64,000 bases of DNA, from the NCBI RefSeq assembly GCF_900109365.1, contig NZ_FNZR01000003.1:124001-188000 (forward strand), given 5' to 3'. Of this stretch, positions 35,442-44,035 are shown piece by piece. How positions within the stretch are numbered: the first letter of the stretch is position 1; every line of letters begins with the position of its first letter. Under the pieces are notes generated by a model. The model made no database searches and was not told the DNA's origin. It saw only the letters and a program-made list of their open reading frames with translations. A program made the translations under genes and the position numbers. This DNA is from Parapedobacter koreensis. GTDB lineage: Bacteria; Bacteroidota; Bacteroidia; Sphingobacteriales; Sphingobacteriaceae.

Positions 35442-36833
35442 TTATTGGTAACCCAATAATCGCAACACCTGCTTGCTGTTCTGCTCCTCGCCGAATACCT
35501 CAAAGTTGAACGTCTCATCGCGGTTTCTCCGTACCAACACGTGCTTGGGCGAGGGAAGTAAACAATGGTGGATGCCACCGTAGCCGCTCAACACTTCCTG
35601 GTAAGCCCCGGTATGGAAAAAGCCGAGGTATTGGAGCTTCCGGGTCTTGGGCATGAATACACTGTTGATGTGGGCTTCCTGGCTGTAATAATCCTGTCCA
35701 TCACACGTAATGCCTCCAAGATTGACACGTTCGTATTCCGCATCCCAATTGTTTACAGGCAATAGGATATACTTTTGGTTCAGCGCCCACACATCGGGCA
35801 GGTTGGTGATGAAAGAACCATCCAACATCAACCATTTTTCACGGTCATTCTGCTGTTTGCGACCGATGACCTTATACAGGATACCCGAGGCCTCGGCTAC
35901 CGTGTATTTGCCAAATTCGGTGATGATATCGGGCTCCATCACTTCATGTATGGCACAGATTTGCTTGATGCGGTTTACGATCTCATTGACCATGTATTCG
36001 TAGTCAAAATCATGCACCAGGGAATCCTTGAACGGCATGCCGCCGCCAATGTCCAAGGTGTCAAGGTCGGGGTTTATTTTTTTGAATTTGCAGTAAAGTG
36101 TAACGTATTTTTCCAGTTCATTCCAATAATAAGGAGTGTCCGAAATACCGGAATTAATGAAAAAATGGAGCAGCTTGACCCTGAAATTGGGGTTGGGGGC
36201 AACTTTATTGTTGTAAAAATCGAGAATATCCTCCAGTCGGATGCCCAGTCGCGAGGTATAGAATGGCGAATCAGGTTGTTCTTCTGCGGCGATGCGAATG
36301 CCCAGGTTACAGGGCTCCTCAAGCTCCACCTCGTCGTCGTAGATATTAAACTCCTCTTTGTTGTCCAATACTGGAATGATGTTTTTGTAGCCGTCATGCA
36401 ACATGTCGATGATATATTGCTTGTACTGGTACGTCTTAAACCCATTGCAGATGACGGTGATGTCCTTATTGACCACCCCTTTCTTTTCCAGTGCGTCAAT
36501 CATCGGCATGTCAAAAGCCGAAGAAGTCTCCAGGTGGATGTCGTTTTTCAAGGCCTCTTCTACCACATGCTTGAAATGCGAGCTTTTTGTGCAGTAGCAA
36601 TATTTATAGGTGCCGCGGTAATTGTGTTTCAATATTGCGGTTTGAAATAGTATCTTGGCTTGCTGGATCTTCTTGCTGATAATGGGCAAGTAGGTAAACC
36701 GCAACGGGGTGCCATATGTCTCGATCATTTCCATCAGATTGAGATCATGGAAATACAATTCATCGTCTATGATTTCAAATCCATCTTGGGGGAAGCCCAC
36801 GCTTAGGTCAAGAAATTCCTGATAGCTCTGCAT
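35442..36833 (-). CDS. speA: Arginine decarboxylase, alanine-racemase-fold PLP type
   Basis: 463 aa. Alanine-racemase-type (fold III) PLP barrel with the cofactor lysine expected in YKYCYCTKSSHFKHVVEEA (residues about 75-90), the LDIGGGMPFKDS phosphate loop and a C-terminal beta domain. This short form is annotated as biosynthetic arginine decarboxylase in Bacteroidota; other Orn/DAP decarboxylase activities cannot be excluded. Product agmatine feeds putrescine and spermidine synthesis. It is divergent from argS, so both arginine-consuming genes share a 110-bp control region with a -7 box for each. Confidence 0.85.
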   Translation of the reverse strand: MQSYQEFLDLSVGFPQDGFEIIDDELYFHDLNLMEMIETYGTPLRFTYLPIISKKIQQAKILFQTAILKHNYRGTYKYCYCTKSSHFKHVVEEALKNDIHLETSSAFDMPMIDALEKKGVVNKDITVICNGFKTYQYKQYIIDMLHDGYKNIIPVLDNKEEFNIYDDEVELEEPCNLGIRIAAEEQPDSPFYTSRLGIRLEDILDFYNNKVAPNPNFRVKLLHFFINSGISDTPYYWNELEKYVTLYCKFKKINPDLDTLDIGGGMPFKDSLVHDFDYEYMVNEIVNRIKQICAIHEVMEPDIITEFGKYTVAEASGILYKVIGRKQQNDREKWLMLDGSFITNLPDVWALNQKYILLPVNNWDAEYERVNLGGITCDGQDYYSQEAHINSVFMPKTRKLQYLGFFHTGAYQEVLSGYGGIHHCLLPSPKHVLVRRNRDETFNFEVFGEEQNSKQVLRLLGYQ

Positions 36834-36849
36834 TTTTTTATAATTTTGG

Positions 36850-36899
36850 CAAAGATATATTTTCGCTACGAAACGCTATATATATCTAATGTAAATTTG
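36850..36899. promoter_or_regulatory. Divergent speA/argS promoter region
   Basis: CAAAGATA at 36850-36857 is TATCTTTG on the minus strand (towards speA). TAAATTTG at 36892-36899 is the plus-strand -7 box for argS, 45 bp before its ATG. No clear -33 elements are seen. A direct repeat TAGCG-TTTCG-TAGCG (minus strand) lies between them. Confidence 0.5.
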
Positions 36900-36943
36900 C
36901 AATTTCGCTATCAATGCTAAGAAATTAATGCTTAAATACTTAC

Positions 36944-38725
36944 ATGGCCAACACAATACAACAACAGCTTATTTATCATACCCAGCAGGCAGTTAAAGCG
37001 TTATACCAATCGGACATTCCGGAAAACCAGCTCACGATACAGGAAACACGCAAAGAATTTGAGGGACAGCTCACCATCGTTGTGTTTCCCATTACACGGT
37101 TTTCAAAGAAATCCCCTGAAGCAACGGGTGCCGAAATCGGCGCTTACCTGAAAGAACACGTGCCCGAATTGGCAGCGTTTAACACCATCAAGGGCTTTCT
37201 AAACCTCAGTCTATCTGATGTATATTGGACTGATTTGTTTAAAACACACGTTATCCAGGAAAGTTTTGGCAGATTCCCATCAAACGGAAAGAAGTTGATG
37301 GTTGAATATTCATCACCCAATACCAATAAGCCATTGCACCTCGGCCATATCCGCAACAACCTCTTAGGTTATTCGGTAGCTGAAATATTGAAAGCATACG
37401 GCTATGAAGTGATTAAGACCAACTTGGTAAATGACCGGGGCATTCACATTTGTAAATCCATGTTGGCTTGGCAACGATGGGGCAACGGAGAGACACCCGA
37501 AAGTAGCGGACTCAAGGGTGACCACCTCGTAGGCAACTATTATGTTCGCTTTGACAAAGCATATAAACAGGAAATAGACATGCTGAAGGCACAGGGGCTC
37601 AGTGAAGAGGAGGCCAAAAAACAGGCGCCAATCATTCGGGAGGCGCAAGCGATGCTCCAGCGCTGGGAAGCGGGCGACGAAGCGGTCATCGCGCTGTGGA
37701 AGATGATGAATGGGTGGGTATACGCTGGTTTTGAGCAGACTTATGGTCGCCTTGGTGTAGACTTCGATAAATACTATTATGAATCGGACACCTACCTGCT
37801 TGGCAAAGATATCATCCAGGAAGGGCTGGATAAGGGCGTGTTTTTCAGAAAAGTGGATAATTCCGTCTGGATAGACCTCACTGCCGATGGACTGGATGAG
37901 AAATTGGTGCTTCGGGGCGACGGTACATCCGTTTACATTACGCAGGATTTGGGCACTGCCCAACTGAAATATGACGATTTCCACATGAGCGAATCCATTT
38001 ACGTGGTGGGCAATGAACAGGATTATCATTTCAAGGTGCTCTTCCTGATTCTTGAGAAATTAGGTAAACCATGGGCCACCGGTTTATTCCACTTGTCGTA
38101 TGGCATGGTAGACCTGCCATCGGGCAAGATGAAATCGCGTGAAGGGACGGTGGTCGACGCGGATGACCTGATGGACGAAATGACGGAAACCGCCAAAAAA
38201 CGGACGGAAGAACTGGGTAAGACCGAGGGACTATCTGATACCGGCAAAGCGCACCTCTACCACATCATCGGCATGGGTGCACTTAAATATTTTCTCCTTA
38301 AAGTTGAGCCCAGGAAGCGGTTGCTCTTCGATCCCAATGAATCCATCGATTTTCAGGGACATACGGGGCCGTTTATCCAGTATACCCATGCGCGCATTAA
38401 ATCGGTGCTGGCAAAAGGGGGGTATTCACAGGCCACACCGCTGGCCGTACCATCAGTACTGGCTTCCAGTGAACGTGATCTGATTCAGCTGCTGCATAAT
38501 TATCCGGCTGTCATTGAAGCCTCGGCCAAGGAGTTCAGTCCGGCGCAATTGGCCAATTATTGCTACGAGGTAGCTAAGCAGTATAATAAGTTTTATCATG
38601 AAGAATCTATCTTGAAAGCTGAAGAAGAAGCGAGGGATTTCAGGCTGCACCTATCGTCGGCAACAGCCCGTATCATTGCCAGCGGCATGCGGTTAGTAGG
38701 CATCGAGGTACCAGAAAGGATGTAA
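36944..38725 (+). CDS. argS: Arginine--tRNA ligase
   Basis: 593 aa, class I synthetase of usual length. N-terminal additional domain, then the catalytic fold with the HIGH motif as PLHLGHIRNN, the insertion, KMSKS-like KMKSREGT and the C-terminal DALR anticodon domain (HLSSATARIIASGMRLVGIEVPERM). It charges tRNA-Arg. The next gene's ATG overlaps its stop (TAATG), implying translational coupling. Confidence 0.97.
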   Translation: MANTIQQQLIYHTQQAVKALYQSDIPENQLTIQETRKEFEGQLTIVVFPITRFSKKSPEATGAEIGAYLKEHVPELAAFNTIKGFLNLSLSDVYWTDLFKTHVIQESFGRFPSNGKKLMVEYSSPNTNKPLHLGHIRNNLLGYSVAEILKAYGYEVIKTNLVNDRGIHICKSMLAWQRWGNGETPESSGLKGDHLVGNYYVRFDKAYKQEIDMLKAQGLSEEEAKKQAPIIREAQAMLQRWEAGDEAVIALWKMMNGWVYAGFEQTYGRLGVDFDKYYYESDTYLLGKDIIQEGLDKGVFFRKVDNSVWIDLTADGLDEKLVLRGDGTSVYITQDLGTAQLKYDDFHMSESIYVVGNEQDYHFKVLFLILEKLGKPWATGLFHLSYGMVDLPSGKMKSREGTVVDADDLMDEMTETAKKRTEELGKTEGLSDTGKAHLYHIIGMGALKYFLLKVEPRKRLLFDPNESIDFQGHTGPFIQYTHARIKSVLAKGGYSQATPLAVPSVLASSERDLIQLLHNYPAVIEASAKEFSPAQLANYCYEVAKQYNKFYHEESILKAEEEARDFRLHLSSATARIIASGMRLVGIEVPERM

Positions 38726-39789
38726 TGGATAAACCGATAAACGTTGGACTTATTGGCTTCGGCATGGCCGGGCGGGTGTTTCACGCTCCGGTAATCGCGG
38801 CCGTCGATGGCCTGCGGTTGCATAAAGTAAGCGCCCGCAAACCCGAGCAGCGGGAAATATTGCAAGCCAGGTATCCTGAAGCGGTCATTGTAGCACATGC
38901 GGATGAAATTATCCACGCTGAGGATATCGACCTTGTGGTGGTGGCCACATCGAATGAGGTACACCATTCCCTTACCCAAGCAGCGCTGCTTGCCGGTAAA
39001 CATGTGGTGGTCGAAAAGCCGTTTACGAATACCGTGGCGGAAGCCGATGAATTGGTCGCGCTGGCGAAAGCACGCGGCCTGTTGGTGAGTGTACACCATA
39101 ATGCCCGCTGGAATAGTGACTACCTGACGGTTAAGAAAGTCATTGAAAATGGGCGCCTTGGCCGGTTGGTTTCTTTTGAGGCGCGCTATGACAGGTTCCG
39201 CAATGCATTGAAGGAAAATGCATGGCGAGAGGCCAATCTGCCCGGATCGGGCATTCTCTATGATTTGGGGGCGCATCTGATTGATCAGTCGCTGCAGCTT
39301 TTTGGCAAGCCCGAGGCCATTAATGCAGACCTGCGTACGCAAAGGCCGGGGGCGCAGGCCGTGGATGATTTTGAGCTCATCCTGCATTACCCGCAGCTCA
39401 AGGTGTCGTTGAAAGGGGCAATGCTCGTAAAGGAGCCGTCGCCACGGTATGCACTGTATGGGCTGGATGGTGCTTTCGTAAAGTATGGCATCGACCCGCA
39501 GGAAGCCGCTCTCAAAGCCGGGGAAAGCCCCAAGGGAAATCCCAATTGGGGGCGGGAGCCCCGCGACAGCTGGGGTAAGCTGAACGTTCTTGAAGACGGA
39601 GTGGATGTGATTGAATACATAGAAAGCGAACGGGGGAATTATCCGGCCTTTTATCGCAACATCCGTGAAGCCATTGCTGGTGAGAGCGGATTGGCCGTCA
39701 AGCCAGCGGAGGCGCGGGATGTCATTTACGTCATCGAAATGGCTGAAAGAAGCTGGGCGGAGCGACGAACAGTAGATTTACGATTTTAG
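38725..39789 (+). CDS. Gfo/Idh/MocA family oxidoreductase
   Basis: 354 aa. Rossmann fold with GFGMAGRVFHAPVI near the N-terminus and the EKPFTNT family motif, followed by the beta-sheet substrate domain (GSGILYDLGAHLIDQSLQLFG). The subgroup resembles YdgJ/YvaA sugar-alcohol dehydrogenases. It starts in the stop of argS. Substrate not determinable, but a sugar derivative is likely given the GH76 and sugar porter downstream. Confidence 0.9.
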   Translation: MDKPINVGLIGFGMAGRVFHAPVIAAVDGLRLHKVSARKPEQREILQARYPEAVIVAHADEIIHAEDIDLVVVATSNEVHHSLTQAALLAGKHVVVEKPFTNTVAEADELVALAKARGLLVSVHHNARWNSDYLTVKKVIENGRLGRLVSFEARYDRFRNALKENAWREANLPGSGILYDLGAHLIDQSLQLFGKPEAINADLRTQRPGAQAVDDFELILHYPQLKVSLKGAMLVKEPSPRYALYGLDGAFVKYGIDPQEAALKAGESPKGNPNWGREPRDSWGKLNVLEDGVDVIEYIESERGNYPAFYRNIREAIAGESGLAVKPAEARDVIYVIEMAERSWAERRTVDLRF

Positions 39790-39790
39790 T

Positions 39791-41008
39791 TTGGCTATTG
39801 CACAAGTTGTGAAGAATCAATATGATGCCATTATCATTGGCGGCGGGGCTTGTGGCTTAATGTGTGCCGTACAAGCGGGCATACGCGATCGGCGTACGCT
39901 GGTATTGGAACGGAATGAGCGCCCTGGAGCGAAAATACTCATTTCTGGTGGGGGTCGGTGCAATTATACCAATTTATATACGACCACGGCCAACTTTATA
40001 TCGGCCAATCCTACGTTTGGCCAGGAGATTTTATCACGGTGGTCCGTGGCAGACACCATTGGCTTTTTTGAAAGGCACGGGATTGTGGGGAAGGAGAAAA
40101 CCCTTGGGCAGCTTTTTCCCATGAGCGACCGGGCCAAAGACGTGGTGCAGGTCTTTGCAACGCTACTGCAACGGTATGGGCAGGCATTGAGCCTGAACAG
40201 CAGGGTAGTGTCCGTGGCCAAGGGGGCCAATGGAACGTTCGAGGTTGCTTATGAATATGGCGGGGAACTGAAATATGCACATGCCAATGGGGTGGTAGTG
40301 GCAAGCGGAGGGTTGCCCGTGGCAAAGTTGGGTGCCAGCGATTTCGCTTTGCGGATTGCCCGCCAGTTTGGGCTGGATGTAGTGCCTACTGCTCCGGCAC
40401 TGGTGCCGTTGACCATCACCGGAAAAGATGCCGAATGGTTTGCTGCGCTTTCGGGTAATAGTGTATTCTGCCGGGTGTTTAATGAGCGTATCAGTTTCGA
40501 GGAAAATATCCTGTTTACCCATTGGGGGCTAAGTGGTCCGGCGATATTGCAGCTTTCATCGTATTGGCGGCCGGGTGAGGCTATCGGTATCGATTTATTG
40601 CCGAATCATTCTATCGAACAACTAATCAACGATGATCGAATGGCTGGTGGAAAGCGCCTGGTGTCGCAATTGTTGGGTGACTTCTATTCGCGCAGGTTGG
40701 TGGAAGCATTGGGCAAATTTCTGCCCATCGATACCAAGATTGCGTCTTTGGGGAAGGCAGAAGCCAAGCGGATTGCCGAGACCATCCATCGGTTTGCCCT
40801 AAAACCCGCTGGAGACAAAGGATATGACAAGGCTGAGGTAATGCGCGGCGGTGTGGCCACAGATGAATTACACCCACAGACATTGGAAGCGCAAAAAGTG
40901 GCTGGATTGTATTTCGGTGGTGAATGTGTAGACATGACGGGATGGCTGGGTGGTTATAATTTCCAGTGGGCATGGGCAAGTGGATATGCAATCGCACAAG
41001 CGATTTAA
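39791..41008 (+). CDS. NAD(P)/FAD-dependent oxidoreductase (HI0933/BaiN-like)
   Basis: 405 aa. FAD-binding GxGxxG as IIIGGGACGLM, then GGGRCNYTN, and the C-terminal FGGECVDMTGWLGGYNFQWAWASG signature of the HI0933 (YhiN/BaiN) family. Members are flavin reductases of unknown physiological substrate; BaiN acts on bile acids. There is no ATG start: TTG at 39791 or GTG at 39809 must be used, and an in-frame stop upstream rules out a longer start. The gene begins 1 bp after the previous stop. Confidence 0.9.
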   Translation: MAIAQVVKNQYDAIIIGGGACGLMCAVQAGIRDRRTLVLERNERPGAKILISGGGRCNYTNLYTTTANFISANPTFGQEILSRWSVADTIGFFERHGIVGKEKTLGQLFPMSDRAKDVVQVFATLLQRYGQALSLNSRVVSVAKGANGTFEVAYEYGGELKYAHANGVVVASGGLPVAKLGASDFALRIARQFGLDVVPTAPALVPLTITGKDAEWFAALSGNSVFCRVFNERISFEENILFTHWGLSGPAILQLSSYWRPGEAIGIDLLPNHSIEQLINDDRMAGGKRLVSQLLGDFYSRRLVEALGKFLPIDTKIASLGKAEAKRIAETIHRFALKPAGDKGYDKAEVMRGGVATDELHPQTLEAQKVAGLYFGGECVDMTGWLGGYNFQWAWASGYAIAQAI

Positions 41009-41031
41009 CAAACGAATCGTAAACATACATC

Positions 41032-42156
41032 ATGATGCTATTGAAATCACTGATATTGATGGGCTATGTCTTGGTCAGCCAAGTGCAGGTTGGGGCCGAC
41101 CGTGGTGCCACCCGCTGGAATGCATTGGCCGATTCGCTGCAGCAATCTACCCGCGCAACTTACTTGTCATCAGGAGGCAACTATTATATTCAGGACAATG
41201 CCGGAGATACCACTTTTCACTACTGGTGGAATGCACATATGGTGGATGTGTTGGTAGACGGTTACCTGCGTACGCAAGACCGCACATACTTGACACGGGC
41301 AAAGCGGCTGCTTGAGGGGATATATGGAATGAACGGCAACCGCTATCCGAATATGTTCTACGACGATATGTTGTGGCTGGCGTTGGCAAGCTTGAGGGCT
41401 TATGAGGCGGGCGGGGACACTACATTTCTTGACGCGGTGGATATCCTCTGGAATGATATCCAAACGGGTATCAACGAACATCAAGGCGGTGGCGTGGCTT
41501 GGCGGAAGGATCAGCTGACCTATAAAAACACACCGGCAAACGCTCCGGCAATTGTACTAGCCTGTCGGCTGTACATGCATTTTGGCAGAACGGAGGATCT
41601 CCAAACAGCGATTGCACTGTATGACTGGTTGAAGGCAACGTTGGTCGATCCGGTATCTGGACTGGTATGGGATGGTGTCAATCGCCAAGGGGACGGGCGG
41701 ATTGATAAGGATTGGCTTTTCACGTATAATCAGGGGATTTTTATGGAGGCAGCCCATGCGCTTTACCATGCCACCAAAGATGCCCACTATCTTGAAGATG
41801 CCCTGCGAACGGCGGATGCCGCGCTCGGCAGTCCGATCATTTCACCAAAGGGCATACTGCGTGATGAAGGGCAAGGCGATGGCGGATTGTTTAAGGGTAT
41901 TTTGATTCGTTACCTTGCTCAACTCGCCCGTGATATGGATGTGCAAACTGAAAAACGATACCAATATACGCAATTTGTCCATGCCAACGCATTGGTCGCA
42001 GCCAACCGGGCAGTGTTGAGGCCGGGGATGCTTGTGGGGCCGGACTGGAACGAAAAACATGCCGATGTACTCGCCCTATCGTCCCAGTTGAGCGGCCTCA
42101 TGCTGTTCGAAGCCCGGGCCAGTTTGGGAAAAATAAACGAAATAAAAATAAATTAA
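41032..42156 (+). CDS. Glycoside hydrolase family 76 protein (alpha-1,6-mannanase-like)
   Basis: 374 aa with an N-terminal signal peptide (LLKSLILMGYVLVSQVQVGA). (alpha/alpha)6-barrel sequence with the GH76 acidic pair in MFYDDMLWLALAS (Asp111, Asp112). Also characteristic are WRKDQLTYKNTPANAPAI and NQGIFMEAAHALYHAT. GH76 enzymes cut alpha-1,6-linked mannan backbones such as fungal cell-wall mannan. There is no SusC/SusD pair nearby, so this is not a classical PUL. A sugar porter gene follows 94 bp downstream behind its own promoter. Confidence 0.87.
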   Translation: MMLLKSLILMGYVLVSQVQVGADRGATRWNALADSLQQSTRATYLSSGGNYYIQDNAGDTTFHYWWNAHMVDVLVDGYLRTQDRTYLTRAKRLLEGIYGMNGNRYPNMFYDDMLWLALASLRAYEAGGDTTFLDAVDILWNDIQTGINEHQGGGVAWRKDQLTYKNTPANAPAIVLACRLYMHFGRTEDLQTAIALYDWLKATLVDPVSGLVWDGVNRQGDGRIDKDWLFTYNQGIFMEAAHALYHATKDAHYLEDALRTADAALGSPIISPKGILRDEGQGDGGLFKGILIRYLAQLARDMDVQTEKRYQYTQFVHANALVAANRAVLRPGMLVGPDWNEKHADVLALSSQLSGLMLFEARASLGKINEIKIN

Positions 42157-42167
42157 CCTTTTTCCTA

Positions 42168-42197
42168 TTGCATAGCTAAAACGGTTTACTATCTTTG
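42168..42197 (+). promoter_or_regulatory. Promoter of the sugar porter gene
   Basis: TTG at 42168-42170, a 19-nt spacer and TATCTTTG at 42190-42197 give a good Bacteroidota promoter. The predicted start is near 42204. ACGGTC (42199-42204) and GACCGT (42223-42228) form an inverted repeat at the start site with an inner GCC/GGC pair, a possible operator or leader hairpin. Confidence 0.65.
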
Positions 42198-42250
42198 GAC
42201 GGTCGATATGCCTAACGGCTTAGACCGTAACTGATTTAACCTTAAAATGC

Positions 42251-43519
42251 ATGGAAAATACTACGCCTCAAGCCACAGCGACGAAGCTGCCAGCCAATCA
42301 AACATCAAAACTTACTGAACGTAAATACGGGGTCGTTTTCGGTTTTGTCACACTGCTGTTTTTGCTGTGGGGCATTGCCATTACCATGGGCGACGTGCTG
42401 AATAAGCACTTCCAAAATGTACTTGGCGTATCAAAGGCCGAATCGGGCCTCGTACAATTTTCGATTTTTGGTGCTTATGCCGTGATGGGTATTCCCGCAG
42501 GGCTTTTTATGAAACGCTTTGGGTATAAGCCGGGGGTATTGCTGGGACTTGCATTGTACGCGACCGGCGCCTTCTTATTCGTGCCAGCTGCGGATGCCGA
42601 ATCATTTACTTTTTTCCGCGTTGCCCTATTTATACTGGCTTGTGGGTTGGCTACGTTGGAGACGGTTGCGCATCCCTTTATTGCATCGCTTGGCGATCAG
42701 GCGTCAAGTGATAGGCGTATTAATTTTGCACAGTCATTTAATGGATTGGGCACCATTATCGGCCCTACACTGGGCAGTTATTTTATCTTAAGTGGCAATA
42801 TCGGTGAAACGGGAAGCCTGACGTCCGTCAAGATGCTTTACGTGGGCATAGGGATAGTTATCCTATTGGTGGCCGTCTTGTTTAGTTTTGTGCGTGTACC
42901 TGCGTTGCCTTTTGAGGGTGAGCATGCGCATGGCACTGCGCAGGCAGCTGCATCGATCCCGGCAAAAAAAGGACTGTTTCAGCACCGCCATTTCATTTGG
43001 GCGTTTGTGGCGCAATTTTTCAACGCTGCCGCACAGGGTGGTACCTGGGCATTCTTTATTAATTATGGTCATGAGAAAATGGGACTTACCGACGAAGTGG
43101 CGGGTTATTACTTTGCTACCAGTATGATCATGATGACCGTGGGAAGGTTTGTGGGGACTTTTTTAATGAAGTATATTGCCCCGAACAAGCTATTGGCCAC
43201 GTTTGCGGCTTGTAACGTCTTGATGTGCCTGATCATCGCGCAAAGTTGGGGATGGCCATCATTCATCGCACTGTTGATGCTTAATTTCTTTTTCAGCATT
43301 ATGTTTCCCACCATCTTCAGCCTTGGACTCAAAGATCTGGGGCGGCATACACAGCAGGCCTCATCCTTCATTGTGATGGGGGTAGTGGGAGCAGCCATCT
43401 TCCCCTTTTTGATGGGACGGATTGCTGATTACGATATTGCAGTGGCCTATTACCTGCCCATCATATGTTATTTTGTTATTTTTCTTTTCGGGGCCAAATT
43501 TTATAAAACAAGTAGGTAG
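42251..43519 (+). CDS. Sugar MFS transporter (FucP/GluP type)
   Basis: 422 aa, 12 TM helices. The N-terminal FGFVTLLFLLWGIAITMGDVLNKHFQ is typical of FucP/glucose-galactose porters, with ETVAHPFIASLGDQASSDRRINFAQSFNGLGTIIGPTLGSYF as the family core and MFPTIFSLGLKDLGRHTQQASSFIVMGVVG in TM10. A proton symporter for fucose, glucose, galactose or, in this setting, mannose. It has its own promoter but follows GH76, whose product could release its substrate. Confidence 0.92.
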   Translation: MENTTPQATATKLPANQTSKLTERKYGVVFGFVTLLFLLWGIAITMGDVLNKHFQNVLGVSKAESGLVQFSIFGAYAVMGIPAGLFMKRFGYKPGVLLGLALYATGAFLFVPAADAESFTFFRVALFILACGLATLETVAHPFIASLGDQASSDRRINFAQSFNGLGTIIGPTLGSYFILSGNIGETGSLTSVKMLYVGIGIVILLVAVLFSFVRVPALPFEGEHAHGTAQAAASIPAKKGLFQHRHFIWAFVAQFFNAAAQGGTWAFFINYGHEKMGLTDEVAGYYFATSMIMMTVGRFVGTFLMKYIAPNKLLATFAACNVLMCLIIAQSWGWPSFIALLMLNFFFSIMFPTIFSLGLKDLGRHTQQASSFIVMGVVGAAIFPFLMGRIADYDIAVAYYLPIICYFVIFLFGAKFYKTSR

Positions 43520-43597
43520 GGCTGGTGTTCTTACGTATAGGTAAAAACAGCTCAGCTAGCAGGGTACGCTGTATTTTCAAGTTTGTAACTTAATGCT

Positions 43598-43605
43598 TAC
43601 CTTTG
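43598..43605 (+). promoter_or_regulatory. rnpB -7 box
   Basis: TACCTTTG matches TAnnTTTG exactly and ends 6 nt before the inferred 5' end of the RNase P RNA at 43611, the spacing expected for transcription initiation. The -33 region (near 43574-43579) is only weakly matched. Confidence 0.7.
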
Positions 43606-43610
43606 CACGA

Positions 43611-43990
43611 AAGCAAACCTGTTCTATCGCTCCGGCTGATGCCGGGGAGGAAAGTCTGGACAACGCAGAGCGCCCCGCTTCCTAACGGGAAGGGCTTCGG
43701 CAATTGCCGGAGTACGGAAAGTGCCACAGAAAACAAACCGTCCCGAATGCTTTCGGGATAAGGGTGAAAACGCGGGGTAAGAGCCCACGGCTTTGCATGG
43801 CGACATGCATCGCGGTAAACCCCGGGGGTTGAAAGGCCAAATAGGTTGCGGAAATTAAGGGAGTTGCTCGTTTCCATCCCGCAAGGGAGCCGCAACGGGT
43901 AGGCCGCTGGAGCTTGTCAGTGATGGCAAGCCAAGATAAATGATAGAAATCCTGATTGGGATACAGAATCCGGCTTATAGGGTTTGCTTT
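43611..43990 (+). ncRNA. rnpB: RNase P RNA, bacterial class A
   Basis: About 380 nt. The 5' end AAGCAAACC pairs with GGTTTGCTT at the 3' end (helix P1). The conserved GAGGAAAGTC block lies at 43647-43656, ACAGAAAACAAACC at about 43723, GGTAAGAGCCCAC at about 43776, and the distal AGATAAATGATAG ... ACAGAATCCGGCTTAT at about 43934-43979. The RNA is the catalytic subunit that removes tRNA 5' leaders. The base after GAGGAAAGTC is T where C is usual. Apparent reverse-strand ORFs here are artefacts. A T-run follows P1 and ends the transcript. Confidence 0.97.
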
Positions 43991-44035
43991 TTTTAGTTTG
44001 TGATACCGTGCGCAATACGCAATACCCAATAAAAT

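Noticed and set aside
35775-36650. 291-codon plus-strand ORF
   Set aside because: Antisense shadow of the arginine decarboxylase gene.
38596-39387. 263-codon minus-strand ORF
   Set aside because: Antisense to argS end and the Gfo/Idh gene, which have clear motifs.
43590-43895. Minus-strand ORFs of 60-115 codons over the RNase P RNA
   Set aside because: The region is rnpB; the frames are by-products of a structured RNA.
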